Source: Plantago ovata
Taxonomy: Eukaryota; Streptophyta; Magnoliopsida; Lamiales; Plantaginaceae
Assembly (NCBI GenBank): GCA_028274465.1
Contig: CM051456.1
Coordinates: 125,380,880 to 125,444,879, forward strand
Direction of reading: 5' to 3'
DNA length: 64,000 nt
Shown here: positions 11,901 to 24,797 of the stretch, piece after piece
How positions within the stretch are numbered: the first letter of the stretch is position 1
Layout of the letters: each line of letters begins with the position of its first letter
The notes under the pieces: generated by a model
What the model was told of the DNA's origin: nothing
What the model saw: only the letters and a program-made list of their open reading frames with translations
Database searches by the model: none
Position numbers and translations under genes: made by a program

Positions 11901-13705
11901 TGGGGCCTCCTTTACAGTGTAACTTCCTTTTCATCTTAATCCACAACTTTCTTTTCTCTCCAGTATTGCTTTAGGTATGCTTCCCACCCATTTCATTTTT
12001 TATCTTTCTTATTTTCTCAGTTTGGTTGGATCCTAAGCATAAGATTACAATGTTTGAATCTACTGAATTTCTTTTTACAAGCCGAGAGAATCGAGAGTCG
12101 AACTCAACCAAATTCCTCCATCTAATTTTTGTGTAGAGGTGAACCTGGGAAATATCGCTGCTTCTAATATTTGCTATTAGTTATCTTAGTAAAATTTAAA
12201 ATTTAAAAATATCCCAAAAGAAGACATGTTTAAGAAATTTATCTCGCAGGTCTGCTGCAAAAACCATGTGATTCTTTTTTTTTTTTTAATCAATACAAGC
12301 ACTTTTTCACATGCCAAAATTCAATGCAAAATTGTGAATACCAAATACTTGAGATTTAACACTTCAGGTGCAATATTTTCGGGTGCATATACTATCCAAT
12401 AATGGTGCTCTTAACTCTGAAAAGCCCACAACTCATCATATTACTTACCTTTCATGGATTGGAATAAGTATGTATGCTTTCTCAAATAGATTTATGCCTT
12501 TCCACCACCTTCTAAACTTCTCAAATGATGTTTCCTTGTCAATCTGTATCATAGAACAAAACCACTCAAAGAACCTTCAAGAAATTTAGAATTCTGACAA
12601 GATATTTAAATATAGGAAAGAATGAAAATGAAACAAGAAAAATCTAGCAGAACAGACGGTCCAATAAGTTCTAACATTTCTGGTTATACCAAGGCTTTAA
12701 AGGCCAATAATAACAAAGTAATGCAAGATAATCTTTTAAGATCATGTGGGTCCCAAATTCGTCCACCCAACGATGAATAGATGAAACATCCTACTCATAT
12801 AAATTTCTAATATAGAGGTCATGTACGAAAATACCACTATTAGGTTCCGAATAGCCCCTCTCCTTAGGGTCAAATATTAACATAGCAACAATAATCGGGT
12901 CTCATATGGCAAAAAGGGGTAGCCACATATGAAGCATAAAAGAATAAAACGTATTCTACATTCTCAACAGTTCAGCCAGTGATATGTACCACCATGGCTT
13001 TGTGGTGGTACCTTTTTCAGGACGTCCAATTGCAGCTTCTTGTAGAAGTAGGTATTGAAAATTTGAAAATTACATCCTTTTGTGGTTGTTGAAGATGTTT
13101 TCTTCTGCAGATACCTAAACAAAGAATACCAAGAAGTAGGTAATTAAGCATTTATTAACATGGGCACACACAATACTCTTAAAGTCCTAATCACTTAATC
13201 ATTCACGCAAATTTATGCGAATGAAGAGCGGGAAATTAGAGAACCAGAAATTAGGAAACCAGAATGGTCACTTTTACATTTCCTAAACGAACCAAGTACT
13301 CTAGTATCAATTGGTTTCTTAGAAGATCAAAGTGGTGCCTTGTTTAGGATCTATTCAAATAAAAGTGTGATTCGAGATAAAGTGGTGCCTTGTTTAGATC
13401 AAAGTGGTGCCTTGTTTAGATCTATTCAAACTCAAGATGGAGGTAATAAATAAAAGAGTCATTTGAAATATTATGGATTCAGATCTCTTGGTTGTTCTAA
13501 CCTTTTCCAGTGGGTGATCATCCTACAAAGGTAATTATCGTCAAAAACTATACAGCACTAGCGTACAAAACTACAAATGCAGGTTGTTTATGTGAAAGCA
13601 TACAGTTATTACCAAGGACTCGATGAAACTGAGAGCCTCAGCTCTGCGTGTAAAATATCCTAGATAATAAATGCATTGCAGAATTAGTTATCAAATAACA
13701 ATTAT

Positions 13706-13736
<31 letters not shown>

Positions 13737-14862
13737 TCAAGATTCAGAGCCAAAAGAAATCATGGAAATAAAATAATGATGTACTTATCAGCTTACTTGA
13801 TGTAAAAATTCATGATGGATGATGACAGAAAAGCCTCAGGATCCAGGCATTCCATATCTGAGTGGAGTATTTCAATTGCTTTAGGATCATCACTAACAAA
13901 AATTAACAACGATCATGGTTAATTTCACATGAGAGTTTACAATATAAGTTGGATGAAGATAATTGAAGTACAGACAATATGTTCTGGTGCATAATACCTT
14001 GACGGATAGTATATCCTGTCCTCTCTGACACTGAAAAGAGGCAACACATGAGAATAAGAGCATGTTAATTCAACAGTAAAAATCTTGTATTCAGCTTTCA
14101 ATACTCATATGTGTTACAAACTCTAAAAGGTCTCACTACTCCATGTAATACCTTGTGTCTGCTTCATCTACTTCGTATGTTAAATGATCTTCCAGTTCCA
14201 CCTCATCTACCAAGACAACAGGTTTCTGCTGAAAAAATTATGTCGGAAACAGAACAAGGATGATCATGACCAATTTCGAAGAGTCGTGCAGAAGTTTATG
14301 AATAAACACATAACCATTAAACATTGGATAAGCAAAAGGGATCTTCAGAGGCAATGGCTGAGAAGTGTATGAATAAAAGAGACAATGTAGGAGTCTAGGA
14401 GAGCAACAGAGAGAAATGCACACTTGTAGTGGTCCTCACCATGTCTAGGATAATTATGAATCTTCTCCATCGAAATATAAGCATCATCTATTGATAATAA
14501 TTGAACTTTGCTCCCAAATACTGTTCTTGGTTCTTGAATTTTATTCCAATTAGGTTCCGTTCTTTTCGTCTGAAAAAATCTGAACTGAATTTAACTTATT
14601 TGTAGTATAAAATACAAATAAGCAAATCTGAACGTAACTGAACTGAATTTAATGAATCTAAACTGTTCTGAGCTGAAGATGTTGCTTTCTATAACAGGAC
14701 ACTACAGGGTTTTTTTTTCTTTATCCTGTTAAGTTCGTTCACAAATCGGGAACTAGAAAGTGTTCGTGTTTGCTCCTCTACACAACAAATTGTGTTATCT
14801 ATCTATATAATCATGAGACAATCTTAAGTTGTAAATATGCATGTCACACGCATACTGGGTGC

Positions 14863-14894
<32 letters not shown>

Positions 14895-17186
14895 GACAGA
14901 GTCGCAATATCACACCGAAACAACTCCTCCATTAGAACACAAGCATCTCAAGGCTTTGAGAGCACACCAAAAGTAGTAGAGGGGTCAAACATGGATTTAG
15001 TGAGGCTTTTTTATGCATAATGTAACTGTAGAAAATGTAACAACAGCAAACTTAGAGGACTTACATTATTACGTCTCGATCTCCGTGGAGTCTGTAAATG
15101 GGGAGCTTTTGTCCTAGCAATACATGAGAGGGGTTAACAGTGTACACCACTTCATTAATCTAGCTAAACAAACCAAAAGAAGGAAAATAAAATAGAGGGG
15201 GGGGGGGGGGGCGAAGAATACCACCAGTAGGTACAAGTTATGACATCCTAACCTAGTGATAAGTTATAACACCATCTTAAATCAGTGCTATTGCATCTGA
15301 AATGGAACTTGCAGCTAAAGTGGTGCAAACTAGCAAAAAGGAAAGACTTGGCAAAATAAAAGAAATCATGAACAAGACAGGACGATGGAGACAAAACTCA
15401 CTTCATCATTAGTAAGCTGGCCGGATCCTGATGAGGATGAGAAGGTGAAGTAGAAGAAATGTCTCCTGCAAGCTCACAATTTGATTCTGAGGATTCACCA
15501 ATGTTAACAGGAAGATGGCTTCCAGTTTTAAGGGGTGTTTTTCTTGAAGATAAGCCTATGTCATCTGTTAACTGAGATGGATAATCCCCGTTGATATTAG
15601 CATTTTTGTGATTGCAGGACATCAAAGTGGATAAGTTCTTTCTATGGGTCCCGGTTTCTTCATTATCATCCATATCTCCAACAGCCTGGACAGAACATGT
15701 AGCAGGTGAATCGGGGACAGTCAATGGAGCTCCAGCTGACAAACCTTCAGTTACAGCTGCACAATAAATTGAATTTTTTTCATTTATTCCATTTAAAGAC
15801 ATAAAATTATAAATGTATCCAAATATATCCAAATTACATGCATCAGCTAAAGGATGTTATAAGAGAAGCAATCATTAACTTTCCTTTCCGAACGTGGAAA
15901 TGGAGATCAGAAATAATTGAATTATATGACAACATAATAAAGTTGCCAGAGCAATTACCTGCAGCAGCTACTGGAATGTAATTCACACAAGTATCACCAT
16001 CCTGAGAAGAAAATTCCATGTCATTCACACAAGTATCACCATCCTGAGAAGAAAATGCCATTACAAATTACTTTTCAGTACTCAAAAGATAGTAGTAAGA
16101 TATCCGCATAGTCTACCAAAAGTTCAAAGTTAAAGTATAATCCTAAACACAGACAAGGTATTATCGTAAGAGATACATACAGAATTATAACTTCCCACAA
16201 GTAAGTTCATATTTGCAGTGATAACTACTTCTATCAAGATTATCTCTCCAGTCTCCATGAACAAGAATCCTTCCAATCCCTTAGCTACTCATGAATCTGG
16301 CCTACTGACTTTCTATCTCGCAGTTGAATCCCGTTAATTATTCCAATCATCCAGCAAAAGCAAAAATCAAAACCTAAAGTTAGGGAAGGAACTTAACAGC
16401 ATAAACTGTGTATACAAGCAAAGCTAGTGTGTACACATCCCTTTTGGACATCAAAATTCTGAAACACTTTTTTAGATGATTTACGTATTCCTTTTTCGTC
16501 CATCTTTAGACATTGTTTACGCTTCGTTTCTTTTCTTGACAAACTTTTATCTCACACCAATAACATATATTGGGCACTACCACTAAACCAAACACCACAT
16601 ACATTACACCAACCTCCTAAAACACCGTTCCAAAATCAAACGTAAACAATATGATTACTACAGTTTGAAAAACGAGGTAGCATCAAGATAATGTATGTAG
16701 CTAACCCTCAGCATAATCTTGAATCCCTAAAACTACAGCAACCTAAATCCTATTAATTCGGCTTTCACCAGAATAATCATAAAATGAAAAGGTAAATAAA
16801 AAGCAAGTCATAAAATTCAAAATTAGAAAATTTATTTTATTTTTTACTACCACAAGAGAAAAAATGAAAAGGTAAATAAAAAGCAAGTAATAAAATTGAA
16901 CAACCTTGGGAAGCAAAAGCCCCCTCCTTTTCATCTCAAATAGGATTCTGTTAAGGTGAACTCGGAATTTGGCACCGCCGTCTTTAAAGGCAAGCTGTGG
17001 GAGAGCTCTTTCGGCCCTCTCTTTCTTGAGCTTGAGTTCTTGATCGGGGAGTTTTGTGAGAAGCATCGATTGATCGTGCTCCTCCACTTGAGGGTCATCG
17101 CCGTCTGGGCAAAAATACTTCCTCCTTTTCTCCCTTCCCACTTCCATGCATTCACCTCGGATTGGTGGTGGTTGGGTGGCAGTCAA
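8933..17186 (-). CDS. OTS1: OTS1/ULP1-type SUMO protease, 13 exons, with reading-phase breaks
   Basis: Exons read from splice sites: 17186-16905, 16043-15959, 15756-15402, 15091-15065, 14228-14152, 14030-13998, 13892-13797, 13114-13012, 12543-12449, 11405-11283, 10426-10319, 9420-9313, 9052-8933. The C-terminal half matches plant OTS1/2 (ULP1c/d, peptidase C48): DDPKAIEILHSDMECL, NFQIFNTYFYKKL, FRRWWKGINLF, LHWSLVIICIPDK (catalytic His), ILHLDSLG (Asp), VPQQKNEYDCGLFVLFF (Gln and nucleophile Cys), and a final WFRPEEASDLRLKIKDLL. Such proteases remove SUMO from nuclear proteins and shape salt, light and hormone responses. The N-terminal MEVGREKRRKYF region is basic and acidic and probably disordered. 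Oddities: exon 11 (A8 tract, 10391-10398) is one base short of an open frame, exon 3 ends in a phase that does not fit exon 4, and exon 2 contains a 42-bp in-frame tandem duplication. It is therefore either a damaged allele or affected by sequence errors. Which of OTS1 or OTS2 it matches is not settled. Confidence 0.88.
9930..9950. repeat. Short perfect palindrome in protease intron 11
   Basis: The inverted repeat has 10-nt arms (GCACCCAGAA / TTCTGGGTGC) around one central T. It lies in the intron between exons 11 and 12 of the SUMO protease gene. No function is apparent. Confidence 0.6.
13324..13430. repeat. Intronic tandem repeat (AAAGTGGTGCCTTGTTTAG units)
   Basis: Three copies of a unit reading aaagtggtgccttgtttag, two of them followed by gatctattcaaa, lie in the intron between exons 7 and 8 of the SUMO protease gene. 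It is a small local tandem duplication. Confidence 0.75.
13705..13732. repeat. (AC)n microsatellite
   Basis: Fourteen AC units in the same intron of the SUMO protease gene as the nearby tandem repeat. Likely polymorphic. Confidence 0.95.
14565..14690. mobile_element. MITE-like CTGAACTGAA repeat, truncated copy
   Basis: This copy begins with ttttcgtctgaaaaa and continues with repeated ctgaactgaattta words, lying in an intron of the protease gene. A second, inverted copy with both ends is visible at about 55660-55860 (ends tcatctgaaaaat and tttttcagacgaaag). The shared end words and internal repeats point to one non-autonomous family; no target duplication was confirmed. Confidence 0.5.
14863..14894. 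repeat. Compound (GT)n(GA)n microsatellite
   Basis: A GT run of about seven units passes directly into a GA run of about nine units, in an intron of the SUMO protease gene. Confidence 0.9.
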
Positions 17187-17479
17187 TTGGGGTCTCTCTC
17201 TCTCTCCTCTGTGTTGTTGTTTACTGGGATGAAAGATGAAAGCTGATAATCAATGTGCTCTTCTTTTATCTTTTTCTGTCTCGTGTATGGAATGCATTGA
17301 AAATTGATTTTAATTTTAGTATAATTTTATTTTATTTTTAAGTAGGTGGAAGAGTCGGATTAATCCAATTTTATTTTTTGGATTTTGTCAGATTCAGAAT
17401 AGAAAATTACTAAATTTGAAATTCAATCTGAAATCTCCGAGCCGAATTTGAATTGATCCGGCATCGTATCGGTTAAATC

Positions 17480-18330
17480 TGCGGATATATGATAATCCGA
17501 GAAACTATTTTGCATATTGTCATGATTGCTCATATGCGCGTCTTTATTGGGCAGATTCAAAGCTTTCCCGGGACAGTTTGGCATTATATGAGGAGCATTT
17601 ACAGGACTGGGTGGCTTCTGTGCGCAACAACTTGTCCAATGATGATTTGATGTTCTTCGTGACCTCTTGTTGGGCGTTGTGGACAAATAGACACCATATG
17701 GTGCATCATCAAGAAACTTTTGATGTAGCGTAGTCCGTGGAGTTTGTGCATCAATACCTGCTCAAGTATAAAGAATCCCAAGGCTTATTTGCAGCCTACC
17801 TCCTGAAATCCATCGTCATTAGAGTCCCCCGTCTCTTAGTTTTGTGCCAATAAAAAAAAAAAAAAAATTGATGCTGCAATATTCACAACTCATAATGGTG
17901 CAGGCTTGGGTGTGGTGGCTCGTTCCAATGACGGCACGGTAATGGCATGGAAACGGAAATTTGTTCCTTTGATTCAGAACCCAGAAATCGCTGAATCTAT
18001 GGCAACTCGTTTAGCGGTCCTGCTGGGAGTCGAGTTACATTTGCAAGATGTATGGATTGAAGGGGATTGTCAAAGAATCATTCAGCATCTTAATTCCCGT
18101 GATACTTCACTTACTACTATCGTTAATATTGTTGAGGAAGCAAAGTTTATTTCTACTTTTCTCCATTCCTTGTGTTTTGTGTTTCTGAAACGAGATTGTA
18201 ATAAGTTAGCGCATGCTCTAGCACGTTCTTCTTTGTTAGATAGTTTTGGATTTTCGTTGCTTTCCGATGATATCCCGAATGATGTATCGTGATTTTGATG
18301 ATGAATGAAGTTATTTTTTCTCTAAAAAAA
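17480..18330 (+). mobile_element. L1-type LINE 3' fragment with RNase H domain, degenerate
   Basis: The plus strand first reads as the plant LINE zf-RVT-type region (FFVTSCWALWTNRHHMVHH), interrupted by a stop shortly after. An A-run at about 17851-17866 leads into an RNase H (RVT_3) domain: KIDAAIFTTHNGAGLGVVARS, then IAESMATRLAVLLG, then IEGDCQRIIQHLN and FLKRDCNKLAHALAR. The acidic residues of the RNase H core (D of DAA, E of AES, D of GDC) are present. The longest frame runs 17906-18292. A short A-rich tail at about 18320-18330 closes the element. The reverse transcriptase and endonuclease are missing, so it is a 5'-truncated, dead copy. It lies just upstream of the SUMO protease promoter and points away from it. 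Confidence 0.8.
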
Positions 18331-19117
18331 GTCTAATCTTTATTTTTATTTCTTAACTAGCGTTAATACCATCAACAAGGGATTCATTTAGTGCCAATAG
18401 TATTGATGAAAACTAACTTGCTTTAGCGCACAAGTTGCTTTTACATTTTTGTCACGAGATAGATGAGAAAATAACAATTGTCTCACAATAACTTGTTAAA
18501 AGCCCATATCGGGGATGGAAAGTCGACATGGACAAGATAGTGTTGGTGGCCCATGGTGTGTCATATTTCTTGAATGTTTATTATTTCACGTATACTATAA
18601 TTTATTATTTATCGGGACTAGCTACAACCACGCCAACAAGGCAACAACTAGTCTAAGTCCTCACAATAACACTCCACCTTAGGCCTCTTCTACCTTTCTC
18701 CTTCATGAATTTAAACACATAAACATATGATATCCCGCGTAATAGTTTAAGCTACGTGTAGTAACAAACAATTTTAATTTGGTATTATGAACGTAGCATT
18801 AATGTAGAAAACATGTACTCTCGACCTGTCATCGGAACAAATGTCATTCTCTATTATAGACGTCCAAACATAACGTTCACTCACGTATATTTTATCACCG
18901 TTATCGTTATAAAACACACGTATATTTACAACCTTGACCTACTTTAGTTTGGGTCATGAATGAGAGTATAACTTGGGACCTAACAACCAAGTCCGACCCG
19001 ATCTATCCTCCAACTCCACAGATATACACCATTCCTATTCCTCACCGGAACAGAGGAAGCACTTAACAGAAGTAAAGCTGTGACCTGTCTGTCCTAAAAT
19101 TCCCTTTCTCTTCTTCA

Positions 19118-19124
19118 TATAAAA
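19118..19124 (+). promoter_or_regulatory. TATA box of RBM25
   Basis: TATAAAA lies 91 bp before the ATG at 19215, within a pyrimidine-rich leader (ccctttctcttcttc). The position fits a plant core promoter; the call rests on sequence alone. Confidence 0.6.
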
Positions 19125-19214
19125 TCCCAAACCTCTCTTAAAAACGTCTAATTTATTAAATTCAATTCAATTCACACACCACTTGATCGATTGATTATTC
19201 GTCTGCAACCAACA

Positions 19215-22200
19215 ATGGCGGAATCAGCCACCGCCGATCCAAATCCGGCACCGATTCAACAAGAACCATCGAATACTCCACAGCCACCACCACCACCACC
19301 GCAGCAGCAGCTCGATCCAGCTGCAAACCCTAACCCTAGCCCCAGCCCTGTTCCGCCGCCTCCATCAATCTTGACGCCACCTCCGCCGTCGATCCAGCCG
19401 TCATTCCGCCCCGTCACTCCCCAGTTCGTCTCCGGTCCGTACCAGACTCAGGTACCGGGTGTAATGATGGCGCCTCCTGTAGGAACTGGCGCGCCACCGC
19501 AAGTTTCGGTGGTGCCGCCGCCTTATTCGATCCCCGGCCAGCCGCAGATGAGGTTCCAGCCACCGCCGATGCCCAATGGTTACATGCACCCTCCACACGG
19601 TGGGTTTTCTTTCCTTCCGTCTCACTTTTTTTTTTTTTTTTTTTATCTTTTTATTTATTTTCAGCTGAATTATGTCTTTATTTTCAATTTCTTTGGTGGG
19701 TTTCGAAATTGGGCCTGAAAGGTGGATCTTTTTGCACTTGTAAGTATTTTTATGTTAATCTGTATCTTTGTTGAGTTACTTGAGTGCATTGTTATGTGTT
19801 GAGTCTAAATGGTCACTAGTACATTAAAGAATTGTGTTAATGAGACATGGAGGATTAGTGACAAAGTCCCTAAGGAGGGAAGGATATGTGTTGGTTGGAT
19901 TAGGGGTATCGATGACTGGATGTTTTCTCCTACAGTGTGCTCATGATTCATTTCGTTGGGAAAGGTTCGACGGCATCATTAGAGACTACACTACACCTGA
20001 ACTCCTTCCTTTTTGTTGGTATGCGTCCATTTTATTTGCTTGTTCTTTCCATTCCGCTGCTTTAAAAATAATACACTAGTATGTTTATTTTATCTACTGC
20101 ATAAGAGAACATCAGAGTGGAAGTAACATTGGGTTTGTGCCTGGAGAGGGGTGTACATGCAGTGGGGTTCAAAGTAAAACTTACTTTTTATGATTTCAGT
20201 CTAAACTGTGTGTAGAGATAAAAATCTATATTCCTTTTTACGGGATTCAAAGTTTTAATTGCTGGCAACAAACAGTTGAGTGCGGCTATGCCTTTGTCGT
20301 TGAAGGTATCACAATCTCTTTAATCATTCATTTGCTTCTAGTTTCTTTGTGCTTATTATTACCTAAGATCATGCCGGATCATGATTAAAATCTTTCCTGG
20401 GAGTTGGTTTGAAATTGTAGACCGTTAAGTTATGGTCTGATGTCCTCAATTCCTTGTGTTTCCGAGTGAGAAGTTTTATTCTCTCATCTCACTACTACAA
20501 GTTAAACTTTCCTCACCTTGGTGCCCAGAATTGGGGTAATTCTGAGGAGCTTTCTAGTTTCCAAGTGGAAGCATAAGGTATGGCTAGTTCATGTATTCTT
20601 GATTACGAACCCCAATGTTGTTATCTTGATTTCTCTTCAGGTTATATGTTCAGCTGGTGAGTTTTTCATGCCTGTGCTGCAATCTCTTATTGCTTGTAAT
20701 ACTTTTTTGGTAATAACAGCTGATTTATTATTGTACCATGTATGTTTTCATTATCATGAAATAATTAGTCTTGATACTTTTAGCAAGCCCTGACAAATCT
20801 GCATAGGTGTTTTTGTCCAATAATGCAGGAGTCCCTCGTTATCATGCACCGTATGCGCCAATGATTCGACCAGGATTTCCTCCAAGACCATTAGTTGGTG
20901 TTATGCCACCGCTTGCACGCCCTCCGTTTATAGGAATTCGAGGACCAATCATGCCGCCTGTTGTCAGACCGCCCCCACCTGCTGTCCTGAGTGTTGTAGA
21001 GAAGCCACAAACAACCGTTTATGTTGGGAAGATATCATCAACTGCAGAGAATGATTTCATGCTCTCTCTCCTGCAGGTATGAATATGATACTCTGTTTTA
21101 ATATTGCTTCGAGTCAATTATATTTTGCATCCTGCTTATTTTTTTGTATCAAGTTTGACCAGGGCGATATGTCTCATCTATGTCCTTTTTTTGTTTTTAA
21201 AGCTCTGTGGGCCCGTTAAGAGTTGGAAACGTCCTCAAGATCCTGCTGGAACTTTGAAAGGATTTGGATTTTGCGAATTTGAGTCTGCTGAAGGAGTTCT
21301 CCGTGCGCTACGGTTACTCAATAAACTGAGTGTTGATGGACAAGAACTGATGGTAACGTCACATTCTTCTACTTTTGTTGTGCATTCCCACCCTAATTTT
21401 TCTCGATGATCTTTCCAAGTACACAGTAACTATGTTATCGCAAGATGCCACACAATGCTGTGTAGTACTGCAGTATGAGTTTAGCTTTATGATCATCACA
21501 GATCCATTGTCGTGTTCATTACTTCACTCCGTGCTTTAATATTTACTTTTCTGATGTATAGTTGTCTTAATCTTTCCCCAGAGTCGTGCTAATTTTTTAT
21601 TCTATAATTATCTCTACACTTTATTCTCACTTTTATCCACCTTCATGGAGTCTGATACATGTTCCTCTTGACTAATATCTATCGGACGTGACATATCGGC
21701 AGTTAAATGTCAACCAAGCAACCAGGGAATACCTAGAACGTTTTGTTGAGAAAAAGGTGGAGAGTTCAAAGGCTGCCAAAGCATCAGAAACAGAAGTTAC
21801 TGATAAGCAAGAACCGAGAGCTGCAGGTGCTGATACAAAGGAAGCCGTAAAGTCCTTCGAAGAATCTGTGAATCCTTCTTTGGATGAACATAAAAAGGAT
21901 GGAAATGAAAACCCAAACAAGGAAAACAATTTGGGTCTTGTAACTGATGAGGACAGGCAAGCAGACCATGAGGCTCTTGAGAAACTTAAAGAAATATTAG
22001 AGGAGAGGTTGATAAGCAAGCCTCTACCACCTCCTCCACCACCTCCACGCCTATCCGTTGATGGTCCTGGAAAATCAAGCCCAGAACAGCGATCTGGGTC
22101 AAGGGATAGGGAATCAGATGATGATGTTGTAAAGAATGGTGAGTATTCCTTCGCTGAGAATGTAAATGTGCTCCTCTTATAATCCCTTCCAATGACATTT

Positions 22201-24797
22201 GTTCAAGGATCCAAGCATTGATTTGTCTCAGTGACACACTTTTTAAAAGCTAATTACGGTTTGCTCTAAGCACCAGTAATATATTTCTTCTCTTTTTGCA
22301 GACGCTGAAGACAAAAAGGAAGATGAAAAGACTGCCGAGAGTAAACTGTCAAGCGAAAATGACAGAAACGAATCTGGTTCACCTGATAGGATTAGGAGGA
22401 ATGATAGGCCCAAAGACCGAGACCGTGAAACAAAACGAGAAAAAGAACGGGAACTTGAAAGATATGAGCGAGAGAGGGAGCAAGAAAGATCCAGGAGGGA
22501 GAAGGAGAGAGAATATAAAAGCCGGGAAGATGAACGGAGATACAAGCTGCATGAAAAAGAGTGGGAAGCTAAGGAGAGGGAGAGAGAGCATAGGAGAAAG
22601 AGAGAGCGTGAAAGAGAGAAAGAAAAGGCTCAGGAAAGGAAGTGGGGAGTAATGGATCAAGAACGTGATAATGACGATGGACATGGGAAGAAGAGGAAAT
22701 ACAAGACTAGTGACGAGGAGAGAAAGCGGAGAGAAAGGGAGAAGCAAGACGACTTCGCTGACAGATTGAAGGAGGAAGAAGAAATTGCTGAAGCTAAAAT
22801 ATTGGCTGAGGAAGAAAAGCAGAAGAAACTCCATGAGGCAGTGAGTGTTGTATCTAGTCAACCAGCTAATGGATATGAGAAAGGTGATTTCCTTAATGAT
22901 AGCAGCTTTGCGAACCAGGATAATGCTGCTGATCAAACCATTAACCACAAACCAAGTCATGGAACTTGTGAAGGTAAGACATTTTATTAGAGCTATGATT
23001 CAGAGTACTCTCATCCTCCATGTTGCTTTGTATCTCAAAATACCTCTTTTGTATAGCAGGTGAAGAAGTTACAAACAACGGCGCTAATGAGGAATCTGAT
23101 ATTTTATGTAATCCTGCATCAGATACAAGGCAAAATAGTAATGTGCCCACTAGAAAGTTGGGATTTGGTCTTGCAGGGTCTGGAAAACGAGCTGCAGTGC
23201 CTTCTGTTTTTAAGGAGGATGAGGACGAAGATGCTCACAAGGATAAGAAGATGAGACCCCTTGTTCCAATTGACTACACAACAGAGGAACATGAAAGAAT
23301 CCAACCTGCTACCCCCGAAGGCCCATCAGTCAATATGGTGCCCGTGTCTGAACATTCGAAGCGCATGCCTTCTGTGAATTCTAAAGAAGAGAAAGCAGAT
23401 GTAGAAAAGGAGAAAGGCAGACGATCTCATGATAGATCTGGCCACAGAGATCGAGGTAGACATGCAGAAGAGAACAATAGCACCCTTGAAGAGAGCAGAA
23501 AGGATAGTTCTGATAGAGAGAGATCTAATAAAAGAAAGACAACAGAGACTCAGAAGCTTCTCGATGCAAAGCAGTTGATTGATACAATCCCAAAGACCAA
23601 AGATGAGTTGTTTTCATACGTGATAAACTGGGGGGTCTACGATCAGGTAACCAAGATCATCCATGACTCAAGCTCTTCTTTTTAGCATTCCCACCTAATT
23701 GGCATTAAATTGTTTCTAGTTGCTGCTAGTATTCAAAGCATGACATGTTATTCTTAAACGATTGGTTTAGCAAATTCATTACTGACTGGACTCGGTTTGA
23801 TGTGGTTTTATTAGATAAACATATATACTCATCTGTCCCGCTCATTTTTTTACGTATTCCTTTTTGGGCCGTCCCAATCAATTCTGTACGTTTCTATTTT
23901 TGGAAGCTACCCCACATACCATTTATATTACTTTAATCATTGTCCCCACATTCACACTTTAATTTAATCCTTTTCCCCACCACTACCATTTAAATATTCA
24001 CCCACATTCCATTCTATATTAGTAAATCACTATCAAACAAAACCTCTCATTAAAAACCGTGCAAAAAGCAAACGGCTTCTCACTGGGACGGAGGGAGTAA
24101 TAGAGATATTTACATTTACTAAAACACTTTTTACTACAAGAAAACTCTTTAGAATATTTGTATTATAGTACACAATATGAAATAATTTTCCTTATTTGGA
24201 AATACCCTTTCTGGTTGCTATACTATCATTCTTATTAGCTCTATATTATGTCTCATTGAGAATCTTTTGTTAGTTTGGTCAAATTATTATTGGTGGGAAT
24301 AAAAAAACTGGGCATCTACGAGTCTTTTTCATGGCTCATGTTGAGATTATCACTGTGAATTTGTCCTTGCAGTTTTTATTCTCTCTTACTTCCAACTTTC
24401 AAGTGTCTGTCAGTGAGATTTCTACGTTTGTTTAGATTATATATGTATATACCATGAAGATTGCAGGATCAACATTTCTTTAGTTACAGTGCACCATAAA
24501 TATCTTTCCTTGGTACAAGTATTAGGACTCATCTTTTATATTTGCTTTCGACAGAATTCGCTGCACGATAAAATGAGACCCTGGATATCAAAGAAGATTA
24601 CTGAGTATTTGGGGGAGGAAGAAGATACACTTGTGGACTATATTGTGTCCAGCACCCAAGAACATGTCGATGCAGTTGAGATGCTTGAAAGACTGCAAAC
24701 TATATTGGATGATGAGGCGGAGATGTTTGTGCTGAAGATGTGGAGAATGCTCATCTTTGAGATTAAGAGAGTAGAGAACGGGCTCACAACTAAGTGA
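19215..24797 (+). CDS. RBM25: RNA-binding protein 25 (RBM25), RRM and PWI splicing factor
   Basis: Seven exons with consistent phase: 19215-19599, 20829-21076, 21203-21352, 21703-22138, 22302-22973, 23060-23646, 24555-24797, giving about 906 residues. The N-terminus is Pro/Gln-rich low complexity. An RRM spans about residues 185-275 (RNP2 TTVYVGKIS; RNP1 GFGFCEFES). Then come an acidic linker, a long Arg/Glu/Asp-rich mixed-charge helix (RERELERYERERE...) encoded by exon 5, and a C-terminal PWI domain at about 800-900 (ELFSYVINWGVY...MRPWISKKITEYLGEEE...). RBM25 binds exonic sequence and U1 snRNP components and steers alternative splice-site choice in the nucleus; in plants it is linked to ABA-related splicing. 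I chose the ATG at 19215 because it begins the expected low-complexity N-terminus; an in-frame ATG at 19191 would add eight residues. Exon 6 has alternative acceptors, TAG/CAG, three bases apart (23057/23060). Intron 6 carries a Stowaway MITE. Confidence 0.96.
23828..24097. mobile_element. Stowaway-type MITE in RBM25 intron 6
   Basis: The right end reads cactgggacggagggag followed by TA; the left end is TA followed by ctcatctgtcccgctca. Right reverse-complemented is CTCCCTCCGTCCCAGTG, the standard Stowaway terminus, and the left end is a diverged match. The 270-bp body is AT- and CCAC-rich and non-coding. Tc1/mariner-type TA target duplications are present on both sides. Confidence 0.85.

Noticed and set aside
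19830-20079. 81-codon open frame in RBM25 intron 1
   Set aside because: No domain or splice signals joining it to the RBM25 frame; probably chance.
22243-22960. Minus-strand open frame of 193 codons over RBM25 exon 5
   Set aside because: It is the complement of the Arg/Glu-rich repeat region, giving a Leu/Ser/Phe-rich peptide without family resemblance.
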